From Crocinitomicaceae bacterium (GTDB lineage Bacteria > Bacteroidota > Bacteroidia > Flavobacteriales_D > Crocinitomicaceae): 64,000 nt of DNA. Where the stretch lies: positions 248,001-312,000 of the forward strand of contig JAHEMR010000004.1 in assembly GCA_024643545.1 (NCBI GenBank), given 5' to 3'. Position 1 is the stretch's first letter. Every line of letters begins with the position of its first letter. The notes under the pieces are model-generated. The model was not told where the DNA came from, ran no database searches, and saw only the letters and a list, made by a program, of their open reading frames with translations. Made by a program: the position numbers and the translations under genes. This document shows positions 25,982-37,900 of the stretch, piece after piece.

Positions 25982-27664
25982 ATGAAAAAATTAGTACAAT
26001 CCTCATTGGTGTTGGTGTTAATGGTGAGTTCGAATTTATTCGGACAATCCTTTATGACTTCTACCAATCCAATTGAATTCTCCAAAAACATTCCCGTTCG
26101 AAGCGTTGATGCACCAGATAGGGCAAAATTAGCTGAAGAAGATGCTTCGCGAGACCGCCAAGGTTTACTTTACCGTATTGGAGTAGCTCGTTTAACAAAT
26201 GTAAATACTGCCAATAGTGGGATATGGACAACCTTAGCAAATGGTGATCGTCAATGGCAACTAATTGTCAATGCTCCAGGAGCAGAAGCGATTAGTTTTC
26301 TCTTTGAAACATTTAAAATCTACGGTTCAACTACCTTACGCATTCAAAACATGAACGGTTTGGATGTGCACCCATTAATGACATCAGCCGATGTACAAGA
26401 ACATTTTCGTCAAAACGCAGCGCTTTGTTTCGGAGACAAACTCCTATTAACATTAACGGAACCCAAATATACCACTCCATCTGAAATTGACATGGATCGA
26501 ATTATGTACAATTACCGCTCGACGGGGAATGCACCTGTGCAAAAAATTAATGAGTCCGATGTATGCGAAGTCAATGTAAATTGTTCACCTGTCGGAGATC
26601 CGTGGCAAGATGAAAAACGCGGAGTCGCTCGTTTATATGTCGTTGAAGGAACTCAAGCTGGTTGGTGTTCGGGAACGTTAATAAACAATACTGCATCAGA
26701 TTGTAAACCATACTTTCTTACCGCACTTCATTGTGGTGTAAATGCAACTGCAGCAAACATGAATCAATGGAAATTCTATTTCGGATATGAAGCACCTACA
26801 TGTGTTAACCCAACAACTGGAGGTTCTTTAGCGAGTCATTTCATTACTGGATGTTTACGCATCGCTGACGCAGGTGACGGTGGCGGGAATTCAGGATCCG
26901 ATTTTCTACTTGTTAAAATGGGTACAGCAAACAATGAAGCAACTGTTATTAATCAACTGAAATCAACCGCTTTCAACGCTTATTGGAATGGTTGGAATGC
27001 AAATACTACCGTAACAACTGGTGGTGTGGGTATACATCATCCAGCCGGAGACATCAAAAAAATCTCCACATTTACAGGTACTACCGTTAGTACGCAATGG
27101 GGAACTGCACAAGGCTCACATTGGCGCGTAACTTGGGCTTCCAACACGAATGGGTATGGTGTAACAGAAGGAGGTTCCTCAGGCTCTCCATTATTCAATG
27201 GCACGCAAGGTTATGTGATTGGTACATTAACTGGTGGTGGTTCGTATTGCACATCCCAAACCGCACCTGACGAATATGGTAAAGTTGCCTACCACTGGAC
27301 AAACAACGGAACTGCAGCGAATCTCCAATTGAAGCCTTGGTTGGATCCATCCAATACAGGCGTTTTAGAATTTGCCGGATCTTCAAATCCTTGTTCGGGA
27401 GTTGGATTAACAGAAATAGAGGATAATTCCATTAACATTTATCCGAATCCTGCAAACAATGAACTATTTGTGGATATCACAAAATCTAACATTCAAGTGA
27501 CTCTCATTGAAATTTTAGACCTGAATGGCAAATTATTGTTTTCACAACAACTTTCGAAAGACACTTTCATAAAATTGAATACTTCTAGTCTCGTTCAAGG
27601 AATGTATCAGATTAGAATCACTTCCGATCTTCAAACTTTTTCGAAACGCTTTATCAAGAACTAA
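25982..27664 (+). CDS. secreted lysyl-endopeptidase-like serine protease with type IX sorting domain
   Basis: This 560-residue protein has a signal peptide at residues 1-21, an N-terminal prodomain, and a trypsin-fold domain with His250 in YFLTALHCGVNAT, an Asp in NSGSDFLLVKM, and Ser400 in EGGSSGSPLF, as in Achromobacter protease I. Many Cys are present, as in that family. The last 80 residues form a type A sorting domain (INIYPNPANNELFVDI ... FSKRFIKN), so it should be exported by the type IX system, whose SprA is encoded at 34948-42303. It is followed by a terminator. Confidence 0.9.
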   Translation: MKKLVQSSLVLVLMVSSNLFGQSFMTSTNPIEFSKNIPVRSVDAPDRAKLAEEDASRDRQGLLYRIGVARLTNVNTANSGIWTTLANGDRQWQLIVNAPGAEAISFLFETFKIYGSTTLRIQNMNGLDVHPLMTSADVQEHFRQNAALCFGDKLLLTLTEPKYTTPSEIDMDRIMYNYRSTGNAPVQKINESDVCEVNVNCSPVGDPWQDEKRGVARLYVVEGTQAGWCSGTLINNTASDCKPYFLTALHCGVNATAANMNQWKFYFGYEAPTCVNPTTGGSLASHFITGCLRIADAGDGGGNSGSDFLLVKMGTANNEATVINQLKSTAFNAYWNGWNANTTVTTGGVGIHHPAGDIKKISTFTGTTVSTQWGTAQGSHWRVTWASNTNGYGVTEGGSSGSPLFNGTQGYVIGTLTGGGSYCTSQTAPDEYGKVAYHWTNNGTAANLQLKPWLDPSNTGVLEFAGSSNPCSGVGLTEIEDNSINIYPNPANNELFVDITKSNIQVTLIEILDLNGKLLFSQQLSKDTFIKLNTSSLVQGMYQIRITSDLQTFSKRFIKN

Positions 27665-27676
27665 TCGAAAAAAAAA

Positions 27677-27700
27677 GGCTCCGAATGGAGCCTTTTTTTT
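27677..27700 (+). terminator. intrinsic terminator after the secreted protease
   Basis: GGCTCC pairs with GGAGCC around GAAT, with an A-run before and eight T after. It should also work in reverse. Confidence 0.9.
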
Positions 27701-27953
27701 GTTCCATACATTTGTCCAAGGGCAAAGATAACACCAATTCTATTTTACTCCGTATTTTTTTTGCGTAGTAAAGAGTTAAATCGTTTAAGAGCATGCTATT
27801 CAAACCAGATTAATCGATTCGTTTTAATTGGCCAAAAACCCGCATCCGTAAAGGATTTTCATATGACTTAAGAGACGTAAGGTATTGAAAATCTCGTAAA
27901 CTTCTCCTTCGTAATCCAGCCTTAACAATTCCTTCATTTTAAGCTCAAATAGC

Positions 27954-27961
27954 TAACTTTG
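27954..27961 (+). promoter_or_regulatory. promoter -7 element (TAACTTTG) of sucA
   Basis: TAACTTTG matches TAnnTTTG and lies 25 bases before the ATG at 27987. No -33 TTTG is visible. Confidence 0.5.
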
Positions 27962-27986
27962 TGGTGAAAAAAAAGGATTGAAGCGA

Positions 27987-30698
27987 ATGGATAAGATTTC
28001 ATATGTGGGAAATGCCGATGTCAATGCCATCGACTATTTGTACGAACAGTACCGTCAGAACCCTGAAAATGTAGATATTAGTTGGAGCAAATTTTTCGAA
28101 GGATTTGAATTTGCCCAAACAAATTTTGAAGAAAAAGGTGTCATACCAGAAAATTACGTCAAAGAATTCAAAGTACTTAACTTAATAAATGGGTACCGCA
28201 CACGTGGACATCTATTTACTAAAACAAATCCTGTCCGCGAACGCAGACAATATGCCCCAACATTAGAAATTACCAACTTTGGATTAAGCGAAGCTGATTT
28301 AAACGTTGTATTTCAAGCAGGAGAAGAAATTGGTATCGGTGCGGCAAAATTAAGTGACATCATTGCACACTTAGAATTGACTTACTGCCAGTCTATCGGA
28401 ATTGAATACATCTACATGCGTGATCCAGATCGCATAGATTGGTTTCGAAATAAAATCGAATTAAACAATCGACCAACATTTGATAAGAACCGTAAAATTG
28501 AAATCTTCAAAAAATTAAACCAAGCATCCGGTTTTGAAGCATTTCTTGGGAAAAAATTCGTTGGACAAAAACGTTTCTCAATTGAGGGCGGAGAAGCGCT
28601 TATTCCTGCTTTGGATACACTTGTTCAAAAAGGATCTAAGCTCGGTGTTGAGTACTTTGTTATGGGTATGGCCCACCGTGGTCGTTTGAATACGCTAACC
28701 AATATCTTTGAAAAACGTCCACGTGATATTTTCTCTGAATTTGAAGGAAAACAATTCGACTTCGAAGGATATTTCGATGGTGATGTGAAATACCACCAAG
28801 GATTTACCTCTCACGTAAAGATGAATGGAGATAAAGAAGTTGGACTGACCCTAGCTCCGAATCCATCTCACCTTGAAGCAGTAAATACCGTTGTTGAAGG
28901 AATTTCACGCGCAAAAATCGACCAGATATTTCACGATGAAAGTAAAGTATGTCCAGTGCTCATTCATGGTGACGCCGCTGTTGCTGGACAAGGAATCGTT
29001 TACGAAACCATTCAAATGGCGCAATTAGATGGTTACCGTGCTGGAGGAACAATTCACATTGTTGTAAATAACCAAGTAGGATTTACCACGAACTATTTAG
29101 ACGCTCGCTCTTCCACCTATTGTACGGATGTTGCCAAAACAACGCTTTGTCCTGTTTTCCATGTAAATGGTGACGACATTGAGGCGGTAGTTCAAACCAT
29201 CGAGATCGCCATGGAATATAGACAACAATTCCACCGTGATATTTTTATTGATTTGCTGTGTTACCGTAAATATGGACACAATGAAGGTGATGAGCCAAAA
29301 TTCACCCAGCCGAAATTGTACAATATCATCGCAAAACATCCAAATCCAAAAGATATTTACCTCGAACAACTTGAGCGAGAAGCTATTCTTTCTAAGGATG
29401 AAGCTAAATTAATCGAAGATGAATACCAACAGTTTTTGGAAGATGAATTTACAGCATCTAGAAAAAGTGAAAAAGCGTTGGTGTATGACTTCCTTAGTTT
29501 AACATGGGAAAAATACCGTCACGGAAACCAAAAAGATTTTGACGCTTCTCCGAAAACTGGTTTAGATAAAAAAATCTTGATGGAACTTGGCGTGAAATTG
29601 TCAACGCTTCCAGAAGGAAAAAAATACTTCCGAAAAATTGCTAAAATCTTTGAAGATCGATTAAATGCTTTTAAAGAGGATAAATTAGACTGGGGATCTG
29701 CTGAAATGTTGGCGTATGCGACATTATTAACCGAAGGACATCCTGTTCGAATTTCTGGGCAAGATGTTGAGCGCGGAACATTCTCACACCGTCATGCTGT
29801 TGTAAAAACAGAGGATACGGAAGAGGAAATTGAAACATTGAATTTGTTGTCGGATAAACAAGCAAATTTCAATATTTACAATTCTTTGCTGTCAGAATAT
29901 GGTGTTCTAGGATTTGAATACGGGTATTCATTGGCGACACCAAACTCATTGACTATTTGGGAAGCACAATTTGGAGACTTCTTCAATGGAGCACAAATCA
30001 TGATCGACCAATTCATTTCCGCAGGTGAAGACAAATGGGCTACGCAAAGTGGATTAGTGATGTTACTTCCGCATGGATACGAAGGACAAGGAGCTGAGCA
30101 CTCTTCAGGAAGAATGGAGAGATTCTTACAACAATGTGCCGATTTAAATATGCAAATCGTAAATACATCGACACCTGCAAATCATTTCCACCTTATACGC
30201 AGACAAATAAAGAGAGATTTTAGAAAACCATTAGTTGTTTTCTCTCCTAAAATGTTGCTTCGCTATCCTGCCGCAACTTCTTCGTTGGAAGAAATGGCAA
30301 CTGGTTCATTCCAAGAGGTCTTAGATGACCCTACAGCAACAGCAAAATCAGTAGATACTGTTGTTCTATGTAGTGGTAAATTCTATTACGAAATGAAAGT
30401 AAAAGCAGAGGAACTTGGTGTAAAAAACATGGCATTTGTTCGTGTTGAGCAATTATACCCATTGCCACAAATCCAAATTGATGCGATTCTTGCAAAATAC
30501 AAAGCAAAAAACATCCTTTGGGCGCAAGAAGAACCTGCAAACATGGGTGCCTGGACACACATCGCAATGAGCATGCGACACCTTCCTATACAAGGAATTT
30601 GTCGTTCTGCCTCCGCAGCATCTGCAGAAGGATCAAAAAAATTACATGAAATTAGATTAGCGAAGTTGTTCAACGACATCTTTGCATTTGCAAAATAA
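27987..30698 (+). CDS. sucA: 2-oxoglutarate dehydrogenase E1 component
   Basis: This ThDP enzyme (903 residues) decarboxylates 2-oxoglutarate in the TCA cycle. It has the E1o N-terminus [55 protein letters not shown], the ThDP motif with [23 protein letters not shown], and the C-terminal [21 protein letters not shown] chose the ATG at 27987 over an in-frame TTG at 27978. sucB follows after 23 bases. Confidence 0.97.
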   Translation: MDKISYVGNADVNAIDYLYEQYRQNPENVDISWSKFFEGFEFAQTNFEEKGVIPENYVKEFKVLNLINGYRTRGHLFTKTNPVRERRQYAPTLEITNFGLSEADLNVVFQAGEEIGIGAAKLSDIIAHLELTYCQSIGIEYIYMRDPDRIDWFRNKIELNNRPTFDKNRKIEIFKKLNQASGFEAFLGKKFVGQKRFSIEGGEALIPALDTLVQKGSKLGVEYFVMGMAHRGRLNTLTNIFEKRPRDIFSEFEGKQFDFEGYFDGDVKYHQGFTSHVKMNGDKEVGLTLAPNPSHLEAVNTVVEGISRAKIDQIFHDESKVCPVLIHGDAAVAGQGIVYETIQMAQLDGYRAGGTIHIVVNNQVGFTTNYLDARSSTYCTDVAKTTLCPVFHVNGDDIEAVVQTIEIAMEYRQQFHRDIFIDLLCYRKYGHNEGDEPKFTQPKLYNIIAKHPNPKDIYLEQLEREAILSKDEAKLIEDEYQQFLEDEFTASRKSEKALVYDFLSLTWEKYRHGNQKDFDASPKTGLDKKILMELGVKLSTLPEGKKYFRKIAKIFEDRLNAFKEDKLDWGSAEMLAYATLLTEGHPVRISGQDVERGTFSHRHAVVKTEDTEEEIETLNLLSDKQANFNIYNSLLSEYGVLGFEYGYSLATPNSLTIWEAQFGDFFNGAQIMIDQFISAGEDKWATQSGLVMLLPHGYEGQGAEHSSGRMERFLQQCADLNMQIVNTSTPANHFHLIRRQIKRDFRKPLVVFSPKMLLRYPAATSSLEEMATGSFQEVLDDPTATAKSVDTVVLCSGKFYYEMKVKAEELGVKNMAFVRVEQLYPLPQIQIDAILAKYKAKNILWAQEEPANMGAWTHIAMSMRHLPIQGICRSASAASAEGSKKLHEIRLAKLFNDIFAFAK

Positions 30699-30721
30699 TA
30701 AAGCGCTTAAAACAAAAAATT

Positions 30722-31981
30722 ATGGCTATGCTAGAAATGAAAGTCCCGAGTCCGGGCGAGTCGATATCAGAAGTGGAAATCGCAACTTGGTTGGTTGCAG
30801 ATGGTGACTATGTTGAAAAAGATCAGGCAATTGCCGAAGTAGATTCTGACAAAGCAACACTTGAACTTCCAGCGGAAGAGAGCGGAATTATCACATTGAA
30901 AGCAGCAGAAGGAGATGTCGTGAAAGTTGGTCAAGTTGTTTGCCTTATTGATACATCAGCAGCAAAACCTGCAGGAAGCGCAGCAGTAGCAGCGGCAACA
31001 CCAGCTGATGTAACTCCAGCTCCAGCAAAAGAAGAGAAGGCAGCAGCAGCTCCGAATCCCGATCCAATTAAATCCGATTCTTATGCAGCTGGTTCAGCTT
31101 CACCTGCAGCGTCAAAATTGATGAAAGAAAACAATGTTTCTGCGAATCAAGTAAAAGCAAGTGGTAAAGATGGGCGCATTACGAAACAAGACGTAATAGA
31201 AGCAATGTCGGCCGGTTTCTCAACAGATGCAGCAAAAGTTTGGGGTGGATCTCGCAATCAAAGCCGCGAGAAAATGTCTATGTTGCGTCGTAAAATCGCA
31301 GAACGTCTCGTTTCAGTGAAAAACGAAACAGCCATGTTGACTACCTTCAATGAAGTTGACATGAAACCAATTATGGACCTTCGTGCAAAATACAAAGATG
31401 CATTCGCTAAACACCATGAAGTAAACCTAGGATTTATGTCCTTTTTTACCAAAGCCGTAACCGAAGCATTGAATTTATATCCATCCGTAAATGGGCAAAT
31501 CAGTGGGAATGAAATGATCTTCCACGACTATGCCGATATCGGTATCGCAGTATCCTCACCAAAAGGATTAATGGTTCCAGTTGTTCGAAACGCTGAGCAA
31601 ATGTCACTTGCTGAAATCGAACGCGAAATTAAGCGTCTTGCGATCAAAGCTCGTGATGGAAAAATTACCCCAGAAGACATGACCGGAGGAACATTTACGA
31701 TAACCAATGGAGGTGTTTTTGGATCCATGTTATCGACTCCAATCATTAATCCACCACAATCAGCCATTCTTGGGATGCACAATGTGGTTGAGCGTCCGGT
31801 TGCCATTAATGGAAAAGTTGAAATTCGTCCAATTATGTATGTCGCATTGTCTTATGACCACCGCATTATCGACGGAAAAGAATCAGTTGGATTTTTGGTG
31901 AAAGTAAAAGAAATGTTAGAGCACCCAGAAAGAATGATTTTTGGTTCAAAAGATCCATTAGAAGTACTCCTCGGAATCTAA
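30722..31981 (+). CDS. sucB: dihydrolipoyl succinyltransferase (2-oxoglutarate dehydrogenase E2)
   Basis: This 419-residue protein has an N-terminal lipoyl domain with the lipoyl-lysine in [14 protein letters not shown], an Ala/Pro-rich linker, and an E1/E3-binding domain ([19 protein letters not shown]). The C-terminal acyltransferase domain ends in the [15 protein letters not shown] motif with the catalytic His and Asp. It acts with SucA; the E3 subunit is not in the window. A terminator follows. Confidence 0.97.
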   Translation: MAMLEMKVPSPGESISEVEIATWLVADGDYVEKDQAIAEVDSDKATLELPAEESGIITLKAAEGDVVKVGQVVCLIDTSAAKPAGSAAVAAATPADVTPAPAKEEKAAAAPNPDPIKSDSYAAGSASPAASKLMKENNVSANQVKASGKDGRITKQDVIEAMSAGFSTDAAKVWGGSRNQSREKMSMLRRKIAERLVSVKNETAMLTTFNEVDMKPIMDLRAKYKDAFAKHHEVNLGFMSFFTKAVTEALNLYPSVNGQISGNEMIFHDYADIGIAVSSPKGLMVPVVRNAEQMSLAEIEREIKRLAIKARDGKITPEDMTGGTFTITNGGVFGSMLSTPIINPPQSAILGMHNVVERPVAINGKVEIRPIMYVALSYDHRIIDGKESVGFLVKVKEMLEHPERMIFGSKDPLEVLLGI

Positions 31982-32001
31982 TTAAATAAGGACCCTTAAA
32001 C

Positions 32002-32047
32002 ATCCTTGCAAGCGATAGACAAAACAATCACTTGCAAGGATTTTTTG
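32002..32047 (+). terminator. intrinsic terminator after sucB
   Basis: ATCCTTGCAAG and CTTGCAAGGAT form an 11-bp stem with an 18-base loop, followed by TTTTTT. The T-run overlaps the -33 element of the next promoter. Confidence 0.85.
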
Positions 32048-32076
32048 TATTCTTTCGTCTCGTTTTCGTATATTTG
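32044..32076 (+). promoter_or_regulatory. promoter TTTG-N21-TATATTTG of maeB
   Basis: TTTG at 32044-32047 lies within the terminator T-run, and TATATTTG is at 32069-32076. The ATG is 18 bases after the -7 element. Confidence 0.6.
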
Positions 32077-32094
32077 CTTCCCTAAAATAATGGA

Positions 32095-34365
32095 ATGTCG
32101 AAAATCAGAAAACAAGATGCCTTGGATTACCATTCTTCTGGAAAACCCGGAAAGATTGAGGTAGTACCAACAAAACCTTACGCATCTCAACGTGATTTAT
32201 CACTTGCCTACTCTCCTGGCGTTGCAGAACCATGCCTAAAAATTGCCGAAAACAAATCGGACGTCTATAAATATACAAGTAAAGCAAACCTTGTTGCCGT
32301 AATCACAAATGGAACAGCTGTTCTTGGATTGGGTGATATTGGTCCTGAGGCCTCAAAACCAGTGATGGAAGGAAAAGGATTGCTTTTCAAAATATTTGCG
32401 GATATTGATGTATTCGATATTGAAATCGACGCAAAAGATCCAGAACTTTTCATTCAAACCGTAAAAGCCATCGCGCCTACGTTTGGAGGAATCAATCTTG
32501 AGGACATCAAAGCGCCAGAAGCATTTGAAATCGAGAAACGTTTAAAAGAAGAGCTCGATATTCCGATCATGCACGATGACCAACACGGAACAGCCATTAT
32601 TAGTTCTGCTGCGTTGTTGAATGCATTGGAATTAGCGAAAAAGAAAATCTCTAAAGTAAAAATAGTTGTCTCAGGTGCCGGAGCAGCAGCCATTTCCTGC
32701 GCTCGATTGTACCATTCACTTGGCGTACAATTAGAGAACCTTTTCTTGTACGATTCCAAAGGACTTATTCACAAGGGAAGAACTGATTTGGATGAGATGA
32801 AAGCATTCTATGCAAATCACCCAAAAGACATCCCATTTGAACAAGCATTTAAAAATGCGGATGTGTTTTTAGGTTTGTCTAAAGCAGGACTTGTTTCCAA
32901 GGAAATGATTGCCAGTATGGCAAAAGATCCCATTGTGTTTGCGTTGGCGAATCCTGAACCTGAAATCTCCTACAAAGAAGCGACTTCTGTTCGGAAGGAT
33001 ATCATTATGGCAACCGGGCGATCAGACCATCCGAACCAAGTAAATAATGTACTGGGATTCCCGTACATCTTCCGTGGAGCATTAGATGTTCGTGCTACAT
33101 CAATTAATGAAGAAATGAAATTAGCAGCCGTGAAAGCGATTGCATCTTTGGCAAAAGAAACCATTCCTGAAGAAGTAATCGAGGCTTATGGAGGGAAAAA
33201 CATTTCTTTTGGTCGAGAACAAATCATTCCTAAGCCTTTAGATCCCCGCTTGATTTACTACGTTGCGCCTGCGGTTGCTCGTGCGGCAATGGAATCAGGT
33301 GTGGCACAATTCCCTATTCAAAATTGGGAGGAATACGAAAATCAACTCAAAAGTCGACTAGGACTTGATAATAAATTGGTGCGTAATATAACGACCAAAG
33401 CACAAGGCAATCCAAAAACAGTGGTTTTCCCTGAAGGCGATAATATTAAAATCCTTAAAGCAGCCCAACAAGCGTACGAAGAAGGGGTTGCCTTTCCAAT
33501 ATTGTTAGGAAGGAAGCAAAAGATTCATGATTTGATGAACGAATACGGCATTGAATTGCCAGAGGTTCAAATCATTGACTGCAAATCCGATGAGGAAGAA
33601 AAACGCAGAATTGCTTATGGATCCGAATTTTTTGAAAAACGCAAACGCAAAGGAATGACAGAGTTTGAGTCCATTTCATTAATGCGTGAACGAAATTACT
33701 TCGGAGCAATGATGGTCGATCAAGGTGATGCAGACGCCATGATTACGGGTATTACACGAAGTTACCGTTCGTCCGTTCGTCCCGCAATTCGAACGATTGG
33801 GATGCAAAAAGATGTGAATGTCGTTTCTGGTATGTATATTCTTAACACCAAGAAAGGACCTCTATTCTTAGCCGATACGACCGTAAATTTAAATCCAACA
33901 GCGGAACAAATTGCCGAAATCACAGTGCATGTTGCAAAGATGATTCGCCGTTTGAAAATGACACCAAGGGTTGCCCTCTTGAGTTATTCAAACTTCGGTT
34001 CTTCTCCAGGACCAGATCCGGAGAAAATGGCAAAAGCGGCAGAGATTTTACATGAAACACATCCAAATTTAGTAGTTGATGGTGAAATGCAGGCGAACTT
34101 TGCTTTGAATTCAGATTTGATGAATGAAAAATTCCCTTTCTCAACACTGGCAAATAAACAAGTGAATACCTTGATTTTCCCAAATCTTTCTTCCGGAAAT
34201 ATCGCTTACAAACTTTTGCAACAAATGAATGAAGTGGATGCGATAGGTCCAATTTTAATTGGTTTAAGAAAATCTGTTCACATATTGCAATTAGGAGCAT
34301 CGGTAAGAGAAATTAACAATATGATCAAGATTGCGGTAATTGATGCACAAAACAACGAAAAATGA
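32095..34365 (+). CDS. maeB: NADP-dependent malic enzyme with phosphotransacetylase-like domain
   Basis: This 756-residue MaeB-type protein decarboxylates malate to pyruvate. Residues about 1-425 are the malic enzyme ([56 protein letters not shown]). About 430-756 form the PTA domain, which in such fusions is usually regulatory (acetyl-CoA binding) and often inactive ([40 protein letters not shown]). The alternative ATG at 32090 is out of frame. ruvA overlaps its end by four bases. Confidence 0.95.
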   Translation: MSKIRKQDALDYHSSGKPGKIEVVPTKPYASQRDLSLAYSPGVAEPCLKIAENKSDVYKYTSKANLVAVITNGTAVLGLGDIGPEASKPVMEGKGLLFKIFADIDVFDIEIDAKDPELFIQTVKAIAPTFGGINLEDIKAPEAFEIEKRLKEELDIPIMHDDQHGTAIISSAALLNALELAKKKISKVKIVVSGAGAAAISCARLYHSLGVQLENLFLYDSKGLIHKGRTDLDEMKAFYANHPKDIPFEQAFKNADVFLGLSKAGLVSKEMIASMAKDPIVFALANPEPEISYKEATSVRKDIIMATGRSDHPNQVNNVLGFPYIFRGALDVRATSINEEMKLAAVKAIASLAKETIPEEVIEAYGGKNISFGREQIIPKPLDPRLIYYVAPAVARAAMESGVAQFPIQNWEEYENQLKSRLGLDNKLVRNITTKAQGNPKTVVFPEGDNIKILKAAQQAYEEGVAFPILLGRKQKIHDLMNEYGIELPEVQIIDCKSDEEEKRRIAYGSEFFEKRKRKGMTEFESISLMRERNYFGAMMVDQGDADAMITGITRSYRSSVRPAIRTIGMQKDVNVVSGMYILNTKKGPLFLADTTVNLNPTAEQIAEITVHVAKMIRRLKMTPRVALLSYSNFGSSPGPDPEKMAKAAEILHETHPNLVVDGEMQANFALNSDLMNEKFPFSTLANKQVNTLIFPNLSSGNIAYKLLQQMNEVDAIGPILIGLRKSVHILQLGASVREINNMIKIAVIDAQNNEK

Positions 34366-34937
34366 TCGGTAGGTTAAATGGACGTTTGATTGAAAAGAAT
34401 CCTACGGATCTACTCATCGAATGCGGTGGTGTTGGATACGAAGTGAAAATTTCACTCAATACTTTTTCCCAATTAGGAGGTGACGAAGCAGTGCAAGTCT
34501 ACACAAAATTAATTGTGCGTGAAGACGCTCATATCCTCTACGGATTTGCCAATAAGGAAGAACGGGAGATGTTCAATCACTTGGTAAGCGTCTCAGGAAT
34601 TGGGCCGAATACAGCGATGATTATGCTTTCTTCGCTCGTTCCTGACGAAATTGCCCAAGCTATCCTTACCGAAGACGTCGCAACAATACAAAAAATCAAA
34701 GGAATAGGAACAAAAACGGCTCAGCGCGTAATTATTGATTTGAAGAGTAAAGTTTCAAAAATGGAACTTTCTTCAGAAAATATTTTCACTTCAAACAATA
34801 GAAATCGTTTTGATGCGTTAAATGCATTGGTATCTCTCGGGTTCGACAAGAAATCCGCTGAAAAGGTATTGGATAAAATCGATACGGGTACCCAAAGCGT
34901 GGAAGAACTGATAAAAGACGCGTTAAGGAATTTATAA
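34362..34937 (+). CDS. ruvA: Holliday junction branch migration protein RuvA
   Basis: This 191-residue protein binds four-way junctions and loads RuvB. It has the N-terminal OB fold ([20 protein letters not shown]), two helix-hairpin-helix motifs (VSVSGIGPNTAMIML and QKIKGIGTKTAQRVIIDLK), and the C-terminal RuvB-contact domain (ALVSLGFDKKSAEKVL). The ATGA overlap with maeB and the 10-base gap to sprA suggest one transcript. Confidence 0.97.
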   Translation: MIGRLNGRLIEKNPTDLLIECGGVGYEVKISLNTFSQLGGDEAVQVYTKLIVREDAHILYGFANKEEREMFNHLVSVSGIGPNTAMIMLSSLVPDEIAQAILTEDVATIQKIKGIGTKTAQRVIIDLKSKVSKMELSSENIFTSNNRNRFDALNALVSLGFDKKSAEKVLDKIDTGTQSVEELIKDALRNL

Positions 34938-34947
34938 TTTAATTAAA

Positions 34948-37900
34948 GTGCATAAATTAATACGAAACATCTGTGGTATTCATCCGTCAAAAGCAAGTTT
35001 ACTTGTTTTGTGTGTCTTGATGTATGCTTCAGTCGTTCATGCACAAAATGGAATTAACCTTCCTTTCCCCATTTTTAATCCAATGAATCCCTATCAGAAC
35101 TTACCTCAAAGTTTTGACTTAGGTGACCCGACTTCCATGCAACAATCGATTGTATTTGATCCAGAGACAGGTCAATATGTGTTTAAGGAAACGTTGGGGA
35201 AAAATGGATTGTATTATCGAAATCCATCTAAAATGAGTTTAGAAGACTACCTCGACTACAACGAGAAGAAGTCTCAAAAAATGGATTGGCAAGAAATTAT
35301 TGAAGAACAAAGTGCAGAAAACCGTGCTTTTGAGTTGCCAATCAAAATAGGAAGCAAAGCTTTTACGAGTATTTTTGGATCAGACGAAATCAAGATTATT
35401 CCTGGGGGAAATTTGGAACTCTCACTCGGGATTAATCACTCACGCGTTGACAATCCCCTACTTCCTCAAAGGCAACGAAACATTACACGATTTGACTTTA
35501 ATCAAAACATCAATATGGACATCACTGGCCAAATTGGAACAAAGATGAAGTTGAACATGAAGTACAACACTGCGGCTAATTTTGACTTTGAAAATATTTC
35601 CAAAATCGAACATACTGGTAAAGAAGATGAGATCATTCAGAAAATTGGGATTGGGAATGTTTCGTTAAGCTTACCTACTTCATTAATTCAAGGGTCTCAA
35701 ACTTTATTCGGAGTTAAAACGCAATTAAAATTTGGTCGGTCAACATTTGATTTGATCGCCGCTGCATCAAAAGGAAAACGTACCGAAATCAACGTGACGG
35801 GTAAAGCCCAAATTCAAAAATTTGAAGTGACCGCTGATAATTATGAAGCGAATCGCCATTACTTCTTAAATCTTTACCACCAACAACATTACGATACTGC
35901 AATGTCCACATTGCCGGTAGTGAATTCAACCATGTACATCACAAGAATTGAGGTGTGGGTAACAAATCGAACAAGCAACACGGAAAACACACGTAATATT
36001 GTTGCACTTTCGGATTTAGGTGAAGCATTACCAAGTAACTGTCAAGGAAATCCTGGTTCATATGCCGGTACTGAAATTCCAGATAACGAAGCGAATGGAC
36101 TTTACCAGTGGGCCGCGAATCAACCGATGATTCGAAGTTTTGTAAATTCTACCACCGCATTGTCTGCCCAAGTGAATGCTCCTGGTCCTTTCAAACAAGC
36201 AGTTGATTACGAAAAAGTCGAAAACGCACGAAAATTAACAGAATCAGAATTTACCTACAATGCCCTCCTTGGGTATATTTCCCTCAATAATGCGCTGAAT
36301 AATGATGAGGTGTTAGCTGTTTCCTATGAATATACTTACAGAGGTGAGACGTTTCAAGTCGGAGAATTTTCAACGGATGGAGCCAGTGGTCAACAAGCTT
36401 TAATTCTAAAACTTTTAAAACCTACCATCACCAGCCCCAAAAATAAAATTTGGGATTTGATGATGAAAAATGTTTACTCGATTGGAGCATATCAAGTAGA
36501 TCAACTTGGATTTAAAATTGATATCTACTATAACAATCAAGAAACATCCCTTCTACAACCTTTCATGCCATTTGCAGGTGTCGATAAAAAACAAATTGTC
36601 ACCTTGTTAGACATGGATAAAATCAACCAAAACAACCAACCATTTTCTGATGGTGTTTTTGATTTTGCACCGTTTAACGTAGTTGGAAACAAGATCGATA
36701 ATGGGGGAACCATCAATAAGAAAAATGGAAGAATCTTCTTTAGTACAGTTGAACCATTCGGTAAAACTTTAGCGGAGAAATTAACCGCCGCTGGTGTTCC
36801 AGATGTGAACGTCAATAAAATTTCTTTTACGGAATTATACGATTCAACGAAAACCGCAGCGCAACAAATCCCTAGTAAAAATCGCTTCATATTCAAGGGA
36901 GAATTTCAATCATCCATCAGCTCAGAGATACCATTAAATCAAATGAATATTCCTCAAGGTGCAGTTGTGGTAACAGCGGGAGGAATCAAATTGATTGAAG
37001 GAACTGACTACACGGTTGATTACGCGTTTAGTCGGGTGAAAATCTTAAACACGGGTATTTTGGAATCGAATACACCGATTAAAATTACAATCGAAAGCAA
37101 TTCCGTTTTTGGATTCCAAGCACGATCAATGATGGGAGGACATTACCAATATCGATTGAACGAAAATTTCAAAATTGGTGCGACCTACATTCGCATGTTG
37201 GAACGACCCGTTACGCAAAAAGTAGACTTTGGGAATGAGCCATTTAAAAACAGCATGCTTGGTGCCGATTTCTCACTGCGTACCAATGTGCCGATTTTAA
37301 CTAAATTGGTTGACCTACTCCCTGTCATTTCGACCAATCAAATGTCCACCTTGTCGTTGACTGGTGAATATGCGCATTTAATACCTGGTCAGCCTAAAGC
37401 GATTAACAAAAGTGGAACTTCCTATATTGACGATTTTGAGGCAAGTCAAAGCGCCATAGATTTACGCCAATTTTCTGCTTGGAGAATGGCTTCTATTCCA
37501 CAAGGGCAACCTGATTTGTTTCCAGAAGCAAGTTTAAAAAGTCTCTCTTCAGGATTTAAACGTGCAAAAGCTGTTTGGTACACCATTGACCCTGTCTTTT
37601 ATCAGAGTAATTCTTTAACTCCTGATCATATTAAGCAAAATCCAGCTATGTTAACGGATAGTCGCATGCGCTTGGTGAATCAAGTTGATATTTTCCCGAA
37701 CCTTCAGCAGCAATATGGATCTATTCAAAACATTCCAATTTTAGAACTCGCCTATTATCCAACTGAAAGGGGAATGTATAACTACGACACCACGAATACC
37801 GTTGACTCTTTGGGACGATTTATTAATCCTGAAAATCGTTGGGGTGGGATAATGCGCGGTTTATCCACGAATGATTTCGAGGTAGCGAACATCGAATTTA

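Larger units (their letters stand above)
27665..27986. other. intergenic region between the protease and sucA
   Basis: This stretch holds a terminator at its start and the sucA -7 element at its end. Between them GATTTTCA (27854-27861) is inverted as TGAAAATC (27886-27893), and CGTAA recurs several times at irregular spacing. I see no gene. Confidence 0.5.

Noticed and set aside
32270..32290. Internal start or small gene on the minus strand of maeB
   Set aside because: Only shadow frames of a well-conserved enzyme gene.
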